A stretch of DNA of 64,000 bases, taken from assembly GCF_030362815.1 (NCBI RefSeq), contig NZ_JAUCGR010000001.1:426024-490023 (forward strand), written 5' to 3'. The stretch is from Cellulomonas edaphi. Its GTDB lineage: Bacteria > Actinomycetota > Actinomycetes > Actinomycetales > Cellulomonadaceae. The translations under genes were made by a program, and so were the position numbers. Shown piece after piece: positions 15,089-23,103 of the stretch. The notes beneath the pieces were generated by a model that had not been told where the DNA came from, ran no database searches, and saw only the letters and a program-made list of their open reading frames with translations. Positions within the stretch are counted from its first letter, which is position 1. The number at the start of each line of letters is the position of its first letter.

Positions 15089-17593
15089 TCAGGGGGCGTC
15101 GGCCTCTTGCGTGGGCGACGGGTCCGGATCCGGCTTCTTGGTGGGCTTGGGCGTCTGCGTCGGGGCGGACGTCGGCTCCTGGGTGGGAGTCGGCTTCTGC
15201 GTCGGCTTCGGCTTGGGGCCGGTCGAGATGACGATGGTGACCGTCCCGCCCGGCTCCACCTTCGAGCCCTCGCCGGGCTCGGTGCGGATCACGCGGCCGA
15301 CGACCACGGTGTCGGAGTACTCCGAGGAGATCGCCGGGACGAGGCCGGCAGCGGCGAGCAGGCTCGTCGCGTCGGACTGGAGCTTGCCCACGAGGCCGCT
15401 GGGCACCGTGACGCTCGTCGGCTCGGCGGTCTCGGTCGGCGTGGGCGTGCTCGACGGCGTGCTCGTCGGCGTCGGACGTGCCGTCGGCGTCGGTCCGACG
15501 TTGGCGCGCTCGGGGAACTGCACGATCTTGGAGTACTGCGGCAGCTCGAAGACCTTGCCCATGGTGGTGGCCCAGATCTGTGCCGGGAGCGTGCCGCCGG
15601 TGACCTCGCCCTGCGCCAGGGTCTCGTAGCCCACCGGGGAGATCGAGTCCTGCGCCTTGCCGTCGACGCCCACCTGGCTCAGCGCCACCGCGGTCGCGAT
15701 CTGCGGTGTGAAGCCCACGAACCACGAGGCACGGTTGTCGGTCGTCGTGCCCGTCTTGCCGGCGATCGGACGGCCGAGCGGCTTGACCCACTTCTCGCCC
15801 GAGCCACGCTCGACCACCTGCGTCATCGCGTAGGTGGCATCGGCGATGACGTCCTTCTTGAACGCCTTCGTGGCCTTGGGGTTGGCGGTGAACGCGACGG
15901 AGCCGTCGCTGTTCTCCACCGAGTCGACGATGTACTGGTCGTGGTGCACGCCGCGCGCGGCGAGCGTGGCGTAGGCGCCCGCCATGTCGATCGGGTGCAC
16001 GGTCGCGGTGCCGAGGACGTTGGAGGGCACGGCCGGGATCGGGGTCGTCACCCCGGCGCGGTCGGCGACGTCGACCGTCTTGTCCGCGCCGACGTCGATG
16101 TTGAGCTTGGCGTAGACCGTGTTGACCGAGTTGGCGGTCGCCGTGGAGAGGTCGATGTAGCCGAAGCTCTGGTTCCCGAAGTTCTGGACCGGCTTGGTGC
16201 CGTTCTCCCACTCGGGGAAGGTCTGCGGGCTGTGGCCGTTGTAGCGCGTGGTGAGCGTCTTGCCGTTCTCGAGCCCCGCGATGAGCGTGAACGGCTTGAA
16301 GGTCGAGCCGGCCTGGATCTGGTCGACCGTCGCGCGGTTGACCTGGTCCTTGATGAAGTCCCGGCCGCCGTACAGGCCGACGATCGCGCCGCTGGACGGG
16401 TCGATCGAGGCCATCGCGACCTTGGTGCGCTTGTTCGGCGTGCGGTCCTTCTTCGAGTCGCCGTCGACGAGCTTGCCCGTGAAGAAGTCCTTCGCGGTGG
16501 AGTTCATGTCGTCCTGCACCGGCTTCTGGATCGTGGTGACCACGGAGTAGCCCCCGCGCATCAGCTCGTCCTTGGTGAGGTGCATGGGACCGGCCGCGAG
16601 CTCCTTCTCGACCATCGTCAGCAGGTAGCCCTTGGGACCGCGGTAGAGCTCGGTCCGCTTGTACTCCACGGTCTCGGGGAAGGTGAGCTTCGCGCGCTCC
16701 GCGGCGGTGACCCAGTCCTTCTCCTGCATGCCGTCCAGCACGATGTTCCAGCGCTGCTCCGCCTTGGCGGCGTCGACCGCCGGGTCCCAGTTGTTGGGCG
16801 ACGGGATCACCGCTGCCAGGAGCGCGGCCTGCGAGAGGGTCAGGTCCTTGGCGTCGACGCCGAAGTACGCCTGCGCGGCCGACTGGATGCCGTAGGAGTC
16901 GCGGCCGAAGTAGATGGTGTTGAGGTAGCCGCCGAGGATCTCCTCCTTGGACTGCGTGCGCGCGATCTTCACCGCGAGCAGCGCCTCGCGGGCCTTGCCC
17001 ACGTAGTCCGTCGTCGTCTTGTCGACGTAGTACCGCTCCACGTACTGCTGCGTCAGGGTCGACCCGCCCTGGGTCGTGCCGTCGTTGCTGGTCACGTTGT
17101 GCAGCAGCGCGCGGCCCATGCCGGTGATCGAGATGCCGGAGTTCTCGAAGAACGACCGGTCCTCGCCGGCCACGACCGCGCGGCCCACGTGGGCGGGGAG
17201 CGTGTCGTAGTCGACGATCTGACGCTTCTGGATCGCGTACGTGCCCATGACGGCACCGCGCGAGCCGTCCGCGTTCGGCGCGTAGTAGATGGTCGACGTC
17301 TGCGCGTTGGTGTCCTCGCCGGGCTCCGGCACGTCGATCGTCGCGTAGGCCGCGACCACCGCGCCCAGCCCCAGGAACGCCGCGCCCAGGATCGTGCCGA
17401 GCACGACGCGCCACGACGGGAGCCAACGGTGCAGGCCGTGCAGCCCGGAGCGCGGGTAGTCGAAGAAGCGTCGCTTCCCCTGAGCTGTGCCGGCTGCGCC
17501 CGCCGCGGCCGCCGGTGCAGCCGTGCGGGCGCCGCGGGACGAGCTGCGACGGGACCGCGGGGGAGCGGACCTCGAGTTCGACGAGCCTGCCAA
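15089..17593 (-). CDS. Class A penicillin-binding protein with PASTA domain
   Basis: 834 aa bifunctional peptidoglycan synthase. Cytoplasmic Arg/Ser/Ala-rich tail, one membrane helix (about 61-86, VVLGTILGAAFLGLGAVVAA), GT51 transglycosylase (AVVAGEDRSFFENSGI, GGSTLTQQYVERYY, EILGGYLNTIYFG), then transpeptidase with SxxK in AGSTFKPF, SxN in SVNTVYAK and KTG in AGKTGTT. One PASTA domain (VTVPSGLVGKLQSDATSLL) follows a Pro/Thr linker, and a Pro/Thr/Lys-rich tail ends the protein. TTG at 17593 is taken as start because AGGAAGG sits 7 nt upstream; an ATG at 17668 has no such site. It resembles mycobacterial ponA1, which also lies near rpsF and ino1. Confidence 0.94.
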   Translation of the reverse strand: MAGSSNSRSAPPRSRRSSSRGARTAAPAAAAGAAGTAQGKRRFFDYPRSGLHGLHRWLPSWRVVLGTILGAAFLGLGAVVAAYATIDVPEPGEDTNAQTSTIYYAPNADGSRGAVMGTYAIQKRQIVDYDTLPAHVGRAVVAGEDRSFFENSGISITGMGRALLHNVTSNDGTTQGGSTLTQQYVERYYVDKTTTDYVGKAREALLAVKIARTQSKEEILGGYLNTIYFGRDSYGIQSAAQAYFGVDAKDLTLSQAALLAAVIPSPNNWDPAVDAAKAEQRWNIVLDGMQEKDWVTAAERAKLTFPETVEYKRTELYRGPKGYLLTMVEKELAAGPMHLTKDELMRGGYSVVTTIQKPVQDDMNSTAKDFFTGKLVDGDSKKDRTPNKRTKVAMASIDPSSGAIVGLYGGRDFIKDQVNRATVDQIQAGSTFKPFTLIAGLENGKTLTTRYNGHSPQTFPEWENGTKPVQNFGNQSFGYIDLSTATANSVNTVYAKLNIDVGADKTVDVADRAGVTTPIPAVPSNVLGTATVHPIDMAGAYATLAARGVHHDQYIVDSVENSDGSVAFTANPKATKAFKKDVIADATYAMTQVVERGSGEKWVKPLGRPIAGKTGTTTDNRASWFVGFTPQIATAVALSQVGVDGKAQDSISPVGYETLAQGEVTGGTLPAQIWATTMGKVFELPQYSKIVQFPERANVGPTPTARPTPTSTPSSTPTPTETAEPTSVTVPSGLVGKLQSDATSLLAAAGLVPAISSEYSDTVVVGRVIRTEPGEGSKVEPGGTVTIVISTGPKPKPTQKPTPTQEPTSAPTQTPKPTKKPDPDPSPTQEADAP

Positions 17594-17956
17594 CGTGCTG
17601 CCTTCCTGACGACGACCGGGGGGCCGCGCGCCCGGTCGAGTCCGGGCAGCAAGCAGCCGCGAGCCCAAGTATGGGGGAGGGACCTCGACGACTTCCTGGC
17701 CAGGGCGACGCCTTCACACGATCGGCACCGGCTTGGCCACACACCGCCGCAGAAGACGCGCCGCGATGTGGCGTGGGCCACTTTCTGCACGTCAGAGGCC
17801 TGGACTTCGGTCCTGAGACGCGCACCACGGCGCGGCGGACTTGTTCTGGGACGCGCATGCGACATAGTCTGCGGATGTATCGAGTTGATACATCGACTCA
17901 CGCCGCGCCCCGTCCGGGCCGTCGGCAGACTCTAGCCCCATCCGAGGAGGTGCCCC
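17594..17956. other. Divergent intergenic region of the penicillin-binding protein and padR genes
   Basis: 363 bp without a gene. The right end holds the padR operator (17874-17894) and a candidate promoter just upstream: TTGTTC at 17841-17846 and CATAGT at 17863-17868 with a 16-nt spacer. The rest shows no clear repeat or coding frame. Confidence 0.5.
17874..17894. promoter_or_regulatory. PadR-type operator
   Basis: A perfect dyad: GATGTATC at 17874-17881 and GATACATC at 17887-17894, with spacer GAGTT. The ATGTAT/ATACAT half-sites are the classic PadR-family binding pattern. It lies just downstream of a candidate -10 (CATAGT, 17863-17868) and 62 bp before the padR start, a position suited to autorepression and so to control of the coupled ino1. 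Confidence 0.8.
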
Positions 17957-18604
17957 GTGCGCGGTCGTTCCGACGTGCTCGAGCCGGCCATCCTCGGGCT
18001 GCTGCACGAGTCGCCCATGCACGGGTACGAGCTGCGCAAGCGCCTCAACCTGGTGCTCGGCTCGTTCCGTGCACTGTCCTACGGCTCGCTCTACCCCTGC
18101 CTCAAGTCGCTCGTCGAGCGGCAGTGGATCGTGGGCACCGAGTCGTCGGCGGACGGCGGCCACGGGGTCAGCAAGCGCGCCCGCATCGTCTACCAGCTGA
18201 CGGCCGACGGCAAGGAGCACCTGCAGCAGGTGCTCGCGCAGTCCGGCCCCTCCACCTGGGAGGACGAGAACTTCGACGTCCGGTTCGCCTTCTTCGCGCA
18301 GACGGACTCGGAGACCAGGCTTCGGATCCTCGAGGGTCGGCGCACGCGCCTGACCGAACGCCTCGAGACGGTCCGACAGTCCGTCGCCCGCACCCGCGAG
18401 CGCATGGACGAGTACACGCTCGAGCTGCAGCGCCACGGCCTGGACCAGGTCGAGCGTGAGGTCCGTTGGCTCGACGGGCTCATCGACAACGAGCGCGGCC
18501 GACGCCGCGTGCGTCCCACTGGCAACGGTCACCCGACCGATGCCGCTTCCACCGTCGCGGACCCGAGCGTCCCGGCGCGAACCACCGAGAAGGAGCGAGG
18601 ATGA
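17957..18604 (+). CDS. PadR-family transcriptional regulator
   Basis: 215 aa. The N-terminal winged helix reads [20 protein letters not shown] and [20 protein letters not shown], standard PadR. The C-terminal half is a helical dimerisation region rich in Arg and Glu, followed by a short disordered tail. GTG start with GAGGAGGT upstream. The stop overlaps the ino1 start as ATGA. The padR-ino1 pair is conserved in actinobacteria (for example Rv0047c-Rv0046c), so control of inositol synthesis is likely. A perfect PadR operator lies in its promoter. Confidence 0.93.
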   Translation: MRGRSDVLEPAILGLLHESPMHGYELRKRLNLVLGSFRALSYGSLYPCLKSLVERQWIVGTESSADGGHGVSKRARIVYQLTADGKEHLQQVLAQSGPSTWEDENFDVRFAFFAQTDSETRLRILEGRRTRLTERLETVRQSVARTRERMDEYTLELQRHGLDQVEREVRWLDGLIDNERGRRRVRPTGNGHPTDAASTVADPSVPARTTEKERG

Positions 18605-19692
18605 CCTCCATCCGCGTCGCCATCGTCGGCGTCGGCAACTGCGCCGCGTCGCTCGTCCAGGGCGTCCACTACTACGCCGACGCCGACCCGAACGGGACCG
18701 TCCCCGGTCTCATGCACGTGCAGTTCGGTGACTACCACGTGCGTGACATCGAGTTCGTGGCTGCGTTCGACGTCGACGCCAAGAAGGTCGGCTTCGACCT
18801 CTCGGAGGCCATCGGCGCCTCGGAGAACAACACCATCAAGATCGCCGACGTCCCGCCGCTCGGCGTGACCGTTCAGCGTGGCCACACGCTCGACGGCATC
18901 GGCAAGTACTACGCGCAGACCATCGAGGAGTCGGACGCCGAGCCGGTCGACATCGTCGCCGCCCTGCGCGAGGCCCGCGTCGACGTCCTCATCTGCTACC
19001 TGCCCGTCGGCTCGGAGCAGGCCGCGAAGTTCTACGCGCAGGCCGCGATCGACGCCAACGTCGCGTTCGTCAACGCCCTGCCGGTCTTCATCGCGTCCGA
19101 CCCCGAGTGGGCCGCGAAGTTCGAGGCCGCCGGTGTCCCGATCGTCGGCGACGACATCAAGTCGCAGGTCGGCGCGACCATCACGCACCGCGTGCTCGCG
19201 AAGCTGTTCGAGGACCGCGGCGTCGTGCTGGACCGCACCTACCAGCTCAACGTCGGCGGCAACATGGACTTCAAGAACATGCTCGAGCGCGAGCGCCTGG
19301 AGTCCAAGAAGGTCTCGAAGACGCAGGCCGTCACCTCCAACCTGTCCGGCCCGCTGGGCGGCAAGAAGGAGGACCGCAACGTCCACATCGGCCCGTCGGA
19401 CTACGTCGCCTGGCTCGACGACCGCAAGTGGGCCTACGTGCGCCTCGAGGGTCGCGCGTTCGGCGAGGTGCCCCTGAACCTCGAGTACAAGCTCGAGGTC
19501 TGGGACTCGCCCAACTCGGCCGGCATCATCATCGACGCCCTGCGCGCCGCGAAGATCGCCAAGGACCGCGGCGTCGGTGGCCCGATCCTGTCGGCCTCGA
19601 CGTACTTCATGAAGTCCCCGCCGGTCCAGATGGAGGACACCCTGGGCCGCGCCCAGCTGGAGGCCTTCATCGCTGGTGAGAACGAGCGCTGA
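18601..19692 (+). CDS. ino1: Inositol-3-phosphate synthase
   Basis: 363 aa. It converts glucose-6-phosphate to myo-inositol-3-phosphate with NAD+, the first step towards mycothiol and phosphatidylinositol in actinobacteria. The N-terminal [16 protein letters not shown] is the NAD-binding loop; [28 protein letters not shown] and [11 protein letters not shown] are catalytic-domain motifs of the short prokaryotic form. The ATG overlaps the padR stop, so the genes are coupled. A strong hairpin follows 17 bp after the stop. Confidence 0.97.
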   Translation: MTSIRVAIVGVGNCAASLVQGVHYYADADPNGTVPGLMHVQFGDYHVRDIEFVAAFDVDAKKVGFDLSEAIGASENNTIKIADVPPLGVTVQRGHTLDGIGKYYAQTIEESDAEPVDIVAALREARVDVLICYLPVGSEQAAKFYAQAAIDANVAFVNALPVFIASDPEWAAKFEAAGVPIVGDDIKSQVGATITHRVLAKLFEDRGVVLDRTYQLNVGGNMDFKNMLERERLESKKVSKTQAVTSNLSGPLGGKKEDRNVHIGPSDYVAWLDDRKWAYVRLEGRAFGEVPLNLEYKLEVWDSPNSAGIIIDALRAAKIAKDRGVGGPILSASTYFMKSPPVQMEDTLGRAQLEAFIAGENER

Positions 19693-19709
19693 CACCAGTC
19701 ACCGCGTGA

Positions 19710-19744
19710 CGAAGGGCCCCTGCCGACTCGGCAGGGGCCCTTCG
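19710..19744 (+). terminator. ino1 terminator
   Basis: A nearly perfect palindrome, CGAAGGGCCCCTGCC and its complement ending TTCG at 19744, with a tiny GAC loop, starting 17 nt after the ino1 stop. A very stable intrinsic hairpin with no T run. Confidence 0.85.
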
Positions 19745-19811
19745 CCGTTCCCGAGGCGGACACCCACCCGCGCGCCGCACCCGAGCGGAGCCCCTGGGCC
19801 TCCTCCACCAC

Positions 19812-19852
19812 TGGGCAGCGTTGTTCCCGCCTGACGGGACGTTTGCTGCCCA
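19812..19852. repeat. REP-like palindrome, copy 1
   Basis: 41 nt. Outer arms TGGGCAGC and GCTGCCCA pair, with an inner TCCC/GGGA stem around the loop GCCTGAC. Identical to copy 2, 92 bp downstream. It lies in non-coding DNA. Confidence 0.75.
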
Positions 19853-19903
19853 CCGAGCCGCCACCGCCCGCGCCGCCGTGGCCGGGCGCCGCACGCGACG
19901 TCG

Positions 19904-19944
19904 TGGGCAGCGTTGTTCCCGCCTGACGGGACGTTTGCTGCCCA
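19904..19944. repeat. REP-like palindrome, copy 2
   Basis: Identical over 41 nt to the copy at 19812-19852, and extended by one further pair (G19903 with C19945). The DNA between the two copies is unrelated to the repeat. Confidence 0.75.
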
Positions 19945-20178
19945 CGGAGCCGTTGCGGCACCGTAACCTCCCCGCGTCGAGGCGCTGACAACCCGCGGAG
20001 CAGCTCGGCTGTCCACAGGCAGCGGCGAGGGCCCAGCGGCCCGGGCGCGAAACCACGACGATCGCGGCATGCGACCAGCCGCGAGAGACAGCCCGATCCG
20101 GGCCGGGCGCGCCGTCGGGTCCCGCGCCGACCGCGCAACCCTCGCCGGAACGCCGTCGGGACCGGGCAGCCGACCACG

Positions 20179-21144
20179 ATGGTGAGCTACGCCGCGCCCT
20201 CCGCGCCCGCGGCGGTGCAGTCAGCTGCCGCGGCGGTCGTCGCACGCCAGGGCGGCGTAGCCACTGCGCGTCAGCTCGTCTCCTGGGGATGGTCCACGAG
20301 CGCCATCTCGCGGAAGACATCCTCCGGGCAGTGGCAGCGACTCCACAGGGGCGTCGTGCTCCTGCACTCGGGGCCGCAGTCGTGGCGGGAGCTGGCGCAT
20401 GCCGCGCTGCTGTACGTCGGTCCGGGGGCGGCGCTGTCGCACTCGTCGGCGGCCTTCGTGCACGGGCTGCTGCCTCGTCCGGGCCCGCTCGTCGAGGTCA
20501 GCGTGGCGCACGAGCGATGGATCCGGCCGACGGCGGGCGTCGTGATCCACCGACCTCGGCGCATGCCGTTCGCGGTCGGCCGTCTGAGGTCCGTCGGCGA
20601 GGACGCCACCGTCGTCGACCTCTTGCACCGAGCGCGAGGAACCGACGCTGCCGTGCAGGTCGTCGCGGGCGCGGTGCTCAAAGGGCTGCTGCCGGACCGC
20701 ATCCTGACGGAGGCGGCCAGCCGCACCCAGCTGCGACACCGACGCCTGCTCGCTGAGCTGCTCGGGCCGGGCAGCGACGCGATCGAGTCCCCGCTCGAGT
20801 TCCGGTACGGGCGTGACGTCGAGCGCGCACACCGGCTGCCCCGCGGAGCGACGCAGGTGCGGCAGGTCGTCGCCGGCCGATGGATCCGCGCGGACCGGGT
20901 CTACACCGGCAAGGGTGTGCGGGTGGAGCTGGACGGTCAGCTCGCGCACCCGTTCGGCGCCACCGACGACGACGTCTGGCGCGACAACTCCGTTGTCCTG
21001 GCGCACGACGAGATCACGCTGCGCTACCGCTGGACCCACGTCGCGGTGAGCCCGTGCACGACCGCGGTACAGGTCGCCACGGCGCTGCGACGCCGGGGCT
21101 GGCCGGGCAACCCCCGCCCGTGCTCGGACGGCTGCGCCGTCTGA
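20179..21144 (+). CDS. AbiEi-like / DUF559-like protein
   Basis: 321 aa. The N-terminal 50 residues (VVARQGGVATARQLVSWGWS, then RQ/WQRLHRGV) match the winged-helix domain of the AbiEi antitoxin type. The middle is typical of actinobacterial orphan relatives. The C-terminal 100 residues (ESPLEFRYGRDVERAH and WIRADRVYTGKGVRVELDG) look like a DUF559/Vsr-type nuclease fold, with candidate acidic and basic residues in ADRVY and VELDGQ. No AbiEii-type nucleotidyltransferase toxin gene is adjacent, so a type IV toxin-antitoxin role is not supported. REP-like palindromes flank it on both sides. Probably accessory; function unknown. Confidence 0.78.
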   Translation: MVSYAAPSAPAAVQSAAAAVVARQGGVATARQLVSWGWSTSAISRKTSSGQWQRLHRGVVLLHSGPQSWRELAHAALLYVGPGAALSHSSAAFVHGLLPRPGPLVEVSVAHERWIRPTAGVVIHRPRRMPFAVGRLRSVGEDATVVDLLHRARGTDAAVQVVAGAVLKGLLPDRILTEAASRTQLRHRRLLAELLGPGSDAIESPLEFRYGRDVERAHRLPRGATQVRQVVAGRWIRADRVYTGKGVRVELDGQLAHPFGATDDDVWRDNSVVLAHDEITLRYRWTHVAVSPCTTAVQVATALRRRGWPGNPRPCSDGCAV

Positions 21145-21239
21145 CGCCATGGGCGCTGGCGCCGCGAGTGATGGCGCTCTGGTCGATGACGCCGTGGCTC
21201 GCTCACGCTGTGGGCGGTCACACCATGGCCCATGACGCC

Positions 21240-21282
21240 GTGGGCAGCGTTCTGCCCGTGGAGCGGGAACAGCGCTGCCCAC
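21240..21282. repeat. REP-like palindrome, diverged copy 3
   Basis: 43 nt. Outer arms GTGGGCAGCG and CGCTGCCCAC are perfect; the inner part differs from copies 1 and 2 (CTGCCCG and CGGGAACAG around TGGAG). It lies in the 221-bp gap before the MFS gene, so the three copies bracket the AbiEi-like gene. Confidence 0.65.
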
Positions 21283-21365
21283 GACAGCCCGTCTGCGCAG
21301 GGCCGGCTGCAGACTGGTCCGTCGCATCACCTCGAGACGTCTGCGCCGGATGCGAGGATGACGAA

Positions 21366-22673
21366 GTGCAGGTGATCGGGGATCTCAAGGCGCTCGCGCC
21401 GGTCCGGGACTTTCGCCGCCTGCTCTCCGTCAGGCTGGTGAGCCAGACCGCCGACGGCACCTTCCAGGCAGGCCTCGCCACCCTGTTCTTCTTCTCCCCG
21501 GAGCACGCGAGCACCGCCACGGGCGTCGCGATCGCCTTCGCGGTGCTCCTGCTGCCGTTCACGATCGTCGGCCCGTGGGCCGGTGTGCTGCTGGACCGCT
21601 GGAGGCGCCGGCAGGTGCTCCTGTACGGCAACGCGCTGCGCGTGGTGCTCACCCTGACGGTCGCCGCCCTGCTCATGACGGCGGGGGTCGGGCCGGCCGT
21701 GTATGCCCTGGCGCTGGTCACCCTCTCCGTGAACAGGTTCCTGCTGGCGGCGATGTCGGCCTCGCTGCCGCAGGTGGTGGACGGGCCGTTGCTGCTGACG
21801 GCCAACTCGGTCACCCCGACGCTCGGCACCGCGGCGGCCGGCATCGGCGCGGGACTCGGCTTCGTCGTCGGGCTCGTGGTGCCCGCCGGACAGGCCCACG
21901 ACGGGTGGTCGCTCGTCCTGGCCGCGCTCCTCATGACGGCCGCGAGCGCGCTCGCCACCCGGCTGGACCGCGACCGGCTCGGGCCCGACGAGCGCTCCGA
22001 CGCCGCCCGGCTGCGCACCGAGCTGGGGGTGCTCGCGCGCGGCCTGGTCGAGGGCGGCCGCTACCTGATCGCGCGACGGACCCCGGCACGTGCGCTCGCG
22101 ATCATGGCCGTGCACCGCTTCCTCTACGGCGTGGTGTTCGTCGCGAGCCTGCTCATCAGCCGCAACCTGCTCTCCGACCCTCAAGACACCGACGCGGGCC
22201 TGCGCACGTTCGGCACGGTGCTCGCCGCGACCGTCGTCGGGTTCGCGCTCGCCGTCATCGCCACTCCCACCATCACGCCGCTCATCGGCCCCAACGGGTG
22301 GATCGTCACGTGCCTGGTGATCGCCGCCCTCAGCCAGGTGCTGCTGGTGGTCACCATCAACCTGCCGATCGTCGTCATCGCGGCCGTGTTCCTCGGGCTG
22401 GCCGCGCAGGGCGCGAAGATCGCGGTGGACACGATCGTCCAGCGCGACACCGAGGACGCCTACCGCGGGCGGGCGTTCGCCCTGTACGACGTCCTCTACA
22501 ACGCGGCCTTCGTCGCCGCGGCTGCGCTGGCGGCCGTGACGCTGCCGGACACGGGCTACCAGCGCGTCATGTTCGCGACCCTGGCGCTGGGGTACGCGGC
22601 CGGCGCCGTCGTCTACGGCACCGCCGCGCGACGCGTACCCGAACCGCGACCCGTCACGGCGGCGCGGGCTTGA
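21366..22673 (+). CDS. MFS-family transporter
   Basis: 435 aa with about 12 membrane segments. VRLVSQTADGTFQAGLATLFFF is the first helix, and GPWAGVLLDRWRRRQVLLYG carries the MFS loop 2-3 motif (GxxxDRxxRR). It belongs to the drug-efflux-like major facilitator group; the substrate is unknown. GTG at 21366 has GAGGA seven bases upstream. The stop codon lies inside the first unit of a 15-nt-period repeat array, so the C-terminal residues VTAARA border repetitive DNA, and small indels there could lengthen or shorten the protein. Confidence 0.92.
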   Translation: MQVIGDLKALAPVRDFRRLLSVRLVSQTADGTFQAGLATLFFFSPEHASTATGVAIAFAVLLLPFTIVGPWAGVLLDRWRRRQVLLYGNALRVVLTLTVAALLMTAGVGPAVYALALVTLSVNRFLLAAMSASLPQVVDGPLLLTANSVTPTLGTAAAGIGAGLGFVVGLVVPAGQAHDGWSLVLAALLMTAASALATRLDRDRLGPDERSDAARLRTELGVLARGLVEGGRYLIARRTPARALAIMAVHRFLYGVVFVASLLISRNLLSDPQDTDAGLRTFGTVLAATVVGFALAVIATPTITPLIGPNGWIVTCLVIAALSQVLLVVTINLPIVVIAAVFLGLAAQGAKIAVDTIVQRDTEDAYRGRAFALYDVLYNAAFVAAAALAAVTLPDTGYQRVMFATLALGYAAGAVVYGTAARRVPEPRPVTAARA

Positions 22674-23098
22674 GCGGCGCGGGCTTGAGCGGCATGCTCA
22701 CCAGCGGCACCCGCACGAGCGACGTGGGTTTGAGCGGCACGGGCTTGAGCGGCATGCTCACCAGCGGCACCCGCACGAGCGACGTGGGTTTGAGCGGCAC
22801 GGGCTTGAGCGGCATGCTCACCAGCGGCACCCGCACGAGCGACGTGGGTTTGAGCGGCACGCGCACCATCCGCACGCGAACCAGCGGCCCGCGCACGAGC
22901 AGCGGGGGCGTGAGCGGCGCGCGCGTCACGCCGCCGCCCCGAGCGATGCGACCATATGCACTGCAGGCAACAGCAGTGCAGGTCACAGCAGTGCAGGCAA
23001 CAGCAGTGCAGGTCACAGCAGTGCAGGCACGAGCGGTGCAGACATGAGTGGTTCAGAGCCGAGCCGCGCAGACACGAGCAGTGCAGGCACGAACGGAG
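22664..23098. repeat. 15-nt-period minisatellite with 60-bp higher-order repeat
   Basis: About 29 units of 15 nt run in one unbroken phase. In the left part units end in AGCGGC (for example GCGGGCTTGAGCGGC). Four different units form a 60-bp block that occurs three times without a mismatch across 22681-22860. In the right part the unit becomes CAGGCAACAGCAGTG, alternating with CAGGTCACAGCAGTG. The array begins at the MFS stop and ends 5 bp before the likely LOV-phosphatase start. Because 15 is a multiple of 3, all frames stay open through most of it, so open frames here are not evidence of coding. Confidence 0.92.
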
Positions 23099-23103
23099 AC
23101 GGC

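Larger units (their letters stand above)
19693..20178. other. Gene-free region with terminator and two REP-like palindromes
   Basis: 486 bp between ino1 and the AbiEi-like gene. It holds the ino1 terminator (19710-19744) and two identical 41-nt palindromic repeats (19812-19852 and 19904-19944). The remaining sequence shows no convincing coding frame. Confidence 0.6.

Noticed and set aside
14729-17935. 1068-aa plus-strand frame over the penicillin-binding protein
   Set aside because: It is a shadow of the clear minus-strand gene, which has all transglycosylase and transpeptidase motifs.
20179-21282. Insertion sequence at the REP-flanked gene
   Set aside because: The protein has no transposase motifs, and the flanking palindromes are not terminal inverted repeats abutting the gene, nor are target duplications seen.
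22681-22860. Three identical 60-bp units as a CRISPR array
   Set aside because: Units are directly adjacent with no unique spacers, there is no dyad repeat and no cas gene.
22654-23016. Minus-strand frame with VPLKP-type repeats across the minisatellite
   Set aside because: The repeat period is a multiple of three, so frames stay open on both strands; there is no ribosome site or neighbour support.
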